From NCBI RefSeq assembly GCF_003086295.3, contig NC_092038.1, positions 98,611,837-98,675,836 on the forward strand: a DNA stretch of 64,000 nt, written 5' to 3'. The notes beneath the pieces were generated by a model that saw only the letters and a program-made list of their open reading frames with translations, searched no databases and was not told the DNA's origin. The position numbers and the translations under genes are program-made. Of this stretch, positions 58,525-64,000 are shown piece after piece. This DNA comes from Arachis hypogaea. Lineage: Eukaryota; Streptophyta; Magnoliopsida; Fabales; Fabaceae. Numbering within the stretch: position 1 is the stretch's first letter; the number at the start of each line of letters is the position of its first letter.

Positions 58525-59480
58525 GCGTTCAACCAAGTTAGATGCCAGCTCATCCCAAACACTCACCAAGTGGGCCTAGATAGGCGAAGATATATAGGAT
58601 CACCCATATTTAGGATCTTCAGCCTCTCAGAACTTATTTCACTTTATTTTCTTTAAGTATGAGCGGCTAAACCTCCTAGGTTAAGGATAGGAGCAAGGCT
58701 CATTCCTATGGGTTAATATTATTACTTTTCTACTCTAATATATGTTTGATTCCATTCTATGATGTATTATCATTCTTCATCTTTATGAATCTAGGGTGGA
58801 ACAAAAGTATGACCTCTTATTCTACATGAGTTCTTTACGAGTCCTGACCCAGATAGTATTGCGCTACAGCTTGAGAGTACATTATATGTTCCAATAAGTT
58901 ATTTGGGCTAATTGGGATATGTGACATAAAATCTCGTTAGTCATGGGTAATTGAGGTCCCTGTGGCATTCAGGCTAGAATCATTGATCTTTATTCTCCGA
59001 TCCGAAATATCCGACCTTGTCTGTGGCGTTTTGAGTAGGATCATCAGAGATTGAATTACGTAAGCTTTACCCTTGTCCAGATTGACTGACCTGTTTGGGC
59101 GTTTGGCTTGGATCAGAGAAGATTAATAACCACTACCCCTGGCTTAATCACTTACAGCCTTGCCATTAAATGAATCACTCATTGTTAAAGTAGTCAGTAA
59201 GAAGTATCAATCCGAAAGAACAAGCATCTCCGAGGCCTTAACTGATTTCTTACTATTGTTTCTATGTCAATTATTTATTGCTTTCGTTATTATTTTGTTT
59301 ATGCGCCTACAACAATAACAATAAACTTTCTATTCGCCTGACTAAGATCTGCAGGATAACTACAGCTTGCTCAATCCAACAATCCTTGAGGGATTCAACC
59401 CTCACTCACCTGAGGTATTACTTGGATGACCCGGTGCACTTACCGGTTCAATTGTGCGAGTTTCATTTTTGTGCACCAGC
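58525..59480 (+). repeat. Right part of host LTR, Athila-like relative
   Basis: Begins GCGTTCAACC and ends TTTTGTGCACCA. The last 140 bases have the Athila U5 block, with the stem-loop at 59400-59415 carrying changed but mainly still pairing bases. It is not followed by a primer site, so it was a solo or terminal LTR. The complete element is inserted in it. Confidence 0.7.
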
Positions 59481-59761
59481 TATTAATCAGAGTACTTTAG
59501 AAACAGCTTAATTTTCACGTATCCTATTATAACAATTCCCTAACCCCATAGTGAGAAGCAGCGAGGATGATGTTTTCACTCCCCTATAGGTTTTTTCTTT
59601 TTCAGGTCATGAACAACGAAGTTCGGAAGAGCTTATTTTATTTTTTTCTGTTTAAATGATATTTTATGTTGTATTAGTTATTTTTTCCCTCGCCTTTACC
59701 TTTACAAGTTTTTATAAGAGGGATAGGAAATTGATTATGTAATTCTTGCAAATTAATAATA

Positions 59762-59767
<6 letters not shown>

Positions 59768-59818
<51 letters not shown>
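59768..59818. repeat. (TG)n microsatellite
   Basis: About 25 TG repeats inside the LTR. Confidence 0.95.
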
Positions 59819-59820
<2 letters not shown>

Positions 59821-59930
59821 TCCTTGTAAGTATTGTAAGTATGGATGTATGTTGAAAAATTCGGTTTAAGTTTTAAACAAGCTCATGTTTTAGTATTAAA
59901 TATTTTAAGAGTCGTCGTAATACCTGAGCT

Positions 59931-59956
59931 ATCAGAGTGGCGCAGCCGGAAGCGTG
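59931..59956 (+). other. Segment matching the 5' end of initiator tRNA-Met
   Basis: ATCAGAGTGGCGCAGC, one extra C, then GGAAGCGTG. This equals nucleotides 1-25 of plant tRNA-iMet as I know it, with a single inserted base, and includes the Pol III A box (TGGCGCAGC). The rest of the tRNA is absent, so it is not a tRNA gene. Confidence 0.75.
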
Positions 59957-59984
59957 ACACTTTGATAGTTAGGGTGTTACATTA

Positions 59985-59996
59985 TGGTATCAGAGC
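59985..59996 (+). other. Primer binding site, tRNA-iMet
   Basis: TGGTATCAGAGC is complementary to the 3' end of initiator tRNA-Met, three bases after the LTR end. It is the common primer of Tekay/Del and many other Ty3/gypsy elements. Confidence 0.9.
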
Positions 59997-62954
59997 GCTC
60001 CTTCCTGTAGAGCCTGAGGAATGGATCGATTATACTTCAATTGTATACTCTGAGCGTCTGTCATGTACTAGGTCTTGTTCGGATAACAAGAATTAGAGCT
60101 TTATGCACATGACGGTCTATTGATTAATGCCATTAGTCTTGCATTGCATAATTCCTGGTATTAAGTTTGGCCGGCTTAAAACTAGTGGATTATGTATATG
60201 GAAGCACTAAGGGGTTATCATAGATGATATACGAGCTATAGATAGCGTGAATCATGGGTTTTGGGAACGTTATAATATATTCCTCGAGATTACTCGGTTA
60301 GGTGTCTCAAACTCTGTGAATGTCATGTGACTTGTTCTCTCATAAGTTTACCTTGGAGTCCTCAATTGTTATTTCTTTTGGGAAGTAAATTGATGTTTCT
60401 CCAACCCTATTCTTCTGTTTATATACTTTCTCATTTGATTCTAACTGCATATGTCTGCTTAACGTCCTTGGTGTGTTTGCCTTTCTTTGTTTAAACTCTT
60501 TTCTTGATCCATGCATTCTTTGGTACAACTTTGAACCTGTTTTGATGCAGTGTATTCCTTTAAGCTCCTATTCCGAGTTTTTTTAAAGAAGTTGTGATTT
60601 AATTTTTTCCTTGACTATATTTACAATCATTATTCTAAAGCCTTGATAAAATCGTTTTTGATTTTATATAACCTTCTCTATATAAAACTTTGAAAATTCT
60701 TTATGCAATTTAAAAACCATTTACTCCCAATATCTCGCCAGTTCTTTTACTGGTTTATGAAAATATACTTATTTTAAAAATACAGCTTGATTTTCTAACA
60801 ACTATATTACAATTTTTATGAATATCTTTATTTGATTATGTATTTAGATATTCTTTAAAGAAAGATTTGTGTCTCTTTCCAGTTGATTTTTGTTTGATAA
60901 ACTTCACCTAATTTATTTTTAATTTGAGTTTGGTTTAGCATACTACATTGTTTATGCAATTGTTGTTTTTTTTTTTTTGAATATGTTGGACTCATATCTC
61001 TCTTCTTATGAACAGACCAATTTCCTTATTAAGCTTTTCATTTCTATGGATGTCATATTTGATTCTGTTTTTAATTACTCTCTTACTTTTGTGAACGACA
61101 CCATTAACTTAGTTTTCATTCTCTTGTGGATCTCATACTCATCTGAGTCAGCTTGAATTTGTCTCAACCTAGTGCACTGTTTGTCCTCTTATTGTTTTTA
61201 CCAAAGTTCTTTAGTCAAAGATTCCTTCTTAAAAATTTATTATGGATTGAGTTGTCTTTCCTTGCACGTTTTGTATTCTTTTGGATCAGTTAAAATCTTA
61301 TTCGATATTCCATGCCTATTGAATTTTGTTGGGAATTCCCTTGATCTAAAGATCCTTTCCTGTATGGGTTGATTTTCTTTTAAGTGCATCTTAACATTCT
61401 TGAATGTTCTTATGAGGTGGTGATTTCTGGTATATTCTCAGAGTTTTGAGGTGAATTTTTAAAACAAGATTTGGATACCCTTTTTAAGAGATTTTAAATC
61501 AATTTTCTCACTTGATTGCATCCATAGCCATTCTTCAAATTTGACAAAGTTGTTTTGAAGTTAGCATTAACTGCTTTATACGAAACTCTGAAAACCTGAT
61601 ATATGCGTACGCGGCAGTTGGCATGCGACGCGGACTAGCCTTTCTGTTCCAAGCACTCGTGTATGCGGAAGATCACCTACGTATGCGAGATGGACATTTT
61701 AACACCCACGTGTACGTCGGAACCCTGTTTTTGCCGAAAATGAGTTTACAAAAAAATTGTACCTCAAATTTTTCCTTTCTAAACAGAGTTTGAATTTTTC
61801 TTCTATCTTCGTTGTAACTCTTATACCCGTTTTGCTTAAATGAGAACCAAAATAACTTTCAAAATTTTTGAGAAATTACCTTTGGCCCTTAACCCTATTG
61901 AATTTCATTTGCGAACCTCACATATTCTATCTATAACTTGGAAAATTGTTTCAAAGTAATGCAACTTGATTCTCTTCCGAGTTTTATTGCATGCAACTTG
62001 AAAAGTTTTTCATTCTTCATGAGCAATGCATTCAAAAGTATTTTTAATCCTACTATTGAGTCCTGTGAGCTTTATCTTTGGTTTTAGACATTCTTCTTCT
62101 GTAAACCTCATATTCTTTAACTCGACTTGATTTTGTTTCAAACTACTGCACTATTTTTCTTTTTATTATTCCTATCAGATTTCGTTAATTCGGGATTCAT
62201 GTTTGAGATTGCCAAACTAATTTCCTTTCTGGCACTCTTCATTCCTTATGCATCCCTAATTACTCGTGATCTCAACAATCCTTTCAAACTCTTGTGGATT
62301 TTGTCCTTGTCGCTTGTTCTTTTCCAAGGTCATGTATCCTTCTGAATAAACTCGAGGATTGCTTTAGAGTCACGTATGACCTTTAGGCATAGCAAGCGAA
62401 GGGTTAGTCTCTTTAGAATGCAGTTCGTGAACGTGAAAAGGTAGAGCAGTAAGTGTGTGCAACGTTATGAGGAGTTGTGGGGGGTTTTGTTCCTTGTGAG
62501 AGAGTTTGCGGGTGTTAGGCTTGTGACCGGTTATGGGGTTATAAAATGATTGATGGAGTTGAAAAGTTGAAATTTTGAAGTGAGCACGATATATGTGTGC
62601 GAACGTTACACCCGTCGTTTTAAGACCAACCTGCCTTGTAACCTTTGGCCACTTTAACTACCACCATACTTTTGCGAATGCCTATCTTAAAAAGCTTGCA
62701 CACCTACTGTGTTTCTCCGAGATTTTGCAAAGTCTTGAAACCATATAACATTTTTGCAATGAGCCTATCTTGTATCTGCTGCCTTGTACCACACATTTTC
62801 TTCCTTATATGTATATTCAAGTTATAAAGCTTGTATTTGGAAGATTATATATATGTCAAGACTCCTATTTTTCTAATGTATACAAAAGTAAAGTATTCAA
62901 AACTATTTTAGTATTTTGCTTATTAAGTTAATTATCAAGGACGAAAATTTTTAT
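59997..62954 (+). other. Non-coding interior of element II
   Basis: About 3 kb between primer site and polypurine tract without gag or pol similarity; only short, unconnected ORFs. The element is therefore a large-deletion or non-autonomous derivative. A CpG motif array lies at 61602-61725. The last bases (GGACGAAAATTT, AAGTGGGGAAGGA) match the typical end of Tekay/Del elements. Confidence 0.7.
61602..61725 (+). repeat. About 50-bp-period CpG motifs
   Basis: Three units near 61602 (GCGTACGCGG and GCATGCGACGCGG), 61656 (CTCGTGTATGCGG and CTACGTATGCG) and 61702 (CACCCACGTGTACGTCGG). More decayed than at 14770 or 54247, but with the same two-half layout and similar spacing. Confidence 0.6.
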
Positions 62955-62967
62955 AAGTGGGGAAGGA
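62955..62967 (+). other. Polypurine tract of element II
   Basis: AAGTGGGGAAGGA lies directly before the LTR start TGTAAGACCC. It would prime plus-strand DNA synthesis. Confidence 0.85.
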
Positions 62968-63606
62968 TGTAAGACCCTAAATTTTAAAAAGTTATTAATA
63001 AATTATTTATTATCTATTATATTTATTTAAGATTATATTTTTAGATATTTTTATATATAATTTGAGTAAATTCTCATTTATTATTTAGAGTTTTTATAAT
63101 TGAAAAATAGTTAATATTTTATATGCTTAATTTTAAATATTTAATTTTTTTAATCATATTTTATAAATAAAGGAAAATTAATCTAATTATCATAAATTTT
63201 CATTGAATTAGTACTTATTCGAAAATAGATTTCAAGTTGATAATAAAATAATATTTCAAAGATGATTATTAAATATTTAATTTAAATTTAGATTATCACT
63301 CTACAGTTTTATTCTTATTAAAAACTACTACCTTATCTTAATCCTTAAAATCTCCAATTTCATTACACAACACAAATCCTAATTTACCTTTATTAACCTA
63401 AACCATAATCCACTCACCTCTACCACCCCCACACCCCACACGGTCACACACACACACAGACAAACAAACCCAACGCCCACACAGAACACAGTGAAACCAA
63501 AGGAAAGAAAGAAAACAAAACAGAGGGAGAATAAGGAAAAGAGTTCGCTGACCTGGGGGGAGAGGGAGCTCGCCGCCGCTGTTCTGTGTAGAGACACCGC
63601 CACCAT
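62968..63606 (+). repeat. 3' LTR of element II, truncated
   Basis: Starts TGTAAGACCC and follows 29145-29755 closely, including the CA-rich tract and the AGAGTTCGCTGACC region. Similarity ends at about 63606, where unrelated AT-rich sequence begins, so the LTR is cut to about 640 bases. Confidence 0.75.
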
Positions 63607-64000
63607 CTATATATTTATCATCGTATCAAAGCGAATACCTAAATTTTATGACCAATTTTCTATTCATTTTGTTTGGTTTTTCCCGCGATATCTCCCAAGA
63701 GAGTCTATTAACTGAAAACAAACTACGACACTCAGAGTTTAGTTGTCGGTAAAGAAGGTAGAGGACGGGTTTCCTAAGACCATCTCCAATAGGGAACTCA
63801 TCCTAGTTCCTGTTTATGATCCACCTGTCATAAAAAGTAACTCCACATCAGTTTTTGCGTCATAAACAGTAAATAGGAACTCAAAATATCTCTCTCTTCT
63901 CCATTAAGAGGAACTAACTTTAGTCCCTGTTGTGGTCCCACTTAATTAATTAATTAAAATACTTGAAATTAATGTAATTAATTTTTTTCAATAATGTAAT
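63607..64000. other. Unassigned sequence, possible DNA transposon end
   Basis: No gene seen. GACCATCTCCAATAGGGAAC near 63779 resembles terminal sequences of common plant DNA transposons and MITEs, followed by repeated GGAACTCA/TAGTTCC words. The window ends before a second terminus could be found. Confidence 0.3.

Larger units (their letters stand above)
59481..59981 (+). repeat. 5' LTR of Tekay/Del-like element II, right part
   Basis: Ends GGGTGTTACA just before a tRNA-iMet primer site. Parts resemble 16080-16672 in the solo LTR (for example GTCGTAATACCT at 59914 and 16607). Probably the continuation of 29145-32363. It includes a (TG)n tract at 59768-59818 and a tRNA-derived segment at 59931-59956. 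Confidence 0.65.

Overview
This is plant nuclear DNA from an accessory, transposon-dense region. It is AT-rich and almost every kilobase can be tied to an LTR retrotransposon, a Helitron-like end or a gene fragment; I found no intact host gene. The palindromic GGCGTT-N-AACGCC repeats in the LTRs remind me of repetitive DNA of peanut relatives (Arachis, legumes). That is recall plus inference, not something I could search.

Layout. (1) 1-4742: a plus-strand Athila-like Ty3/gypsy element: partial 5' LTR, tRNA-Asp type primer site, long leader, gag-protease reading frame with one amber codon, cut off inside the protease. (2) 4743-9147: a minus-strand copy of a different, long LTR family (Tekay/Del-like, starting TGTAAGA). 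(3) About 10100-22137: Helitron-like ends enclosing fragments of unrelated genes (a poly(A)-binding protein RRM and two copies of a mitochondrial EF-Tu exon), interrupted by a 3.5 kb solo LTR at 13198-16672. (4) 22138-29144: mostly featureless AT-rich DNA, a solo LTR (24091-25585) and a minus-strand exon of a plant cyclic-nucleotide-binding kinase/phosphatase gene. (5) 29145-63606: one Tekay/Del-like element whose 5' LTR is split by about 27 kb of nested insertions and resumes at 59481, followed by its tRNA-iMet primer site, a non-coding interior, a polypurine tract and a truncated 3' LTR.

Inside the split LTR lie: a minus-strand tandem of a non-autonomous Gag-Pro element (LTR A 32364-34335, interior, LTR B 40697-42667, second partial interior to about 44391) with a solo LTR in it (34364-35974, TSD GTCCC); an LTR fragment of another Athila-like family (44392-44432 plus 58525-59480); and, inserted in that fragment, a complete 14.1 kb Athila-like element (44433-58524, TSD GCGTT, both LTRs 1587 bp) with decayed gag, protease, RT, RNase H, integrase and a third ORF. 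A further solo LTR (53251-54730, TSD ATGGC) sits at the start codon of that third ORF.

The most unusual content is not the genes. Several LTR families carry their own array of a short CpG-containing dyad with fixed spacing: a 31-bp period for GGCGTT-N-AACGCC in four compartments of the Athila-like elements, including coding sequence, and about 50 bp for CACGCG-type motifs in two or three otherwise different families. Athila-like LTRs also share a U5 stem-loop with compensatory changes and a stem-loop at their first bases, and one LTR contains the 5' quarter of initiator tRNA-Met close to the primer site that matches the 3' end of the same tRNA.
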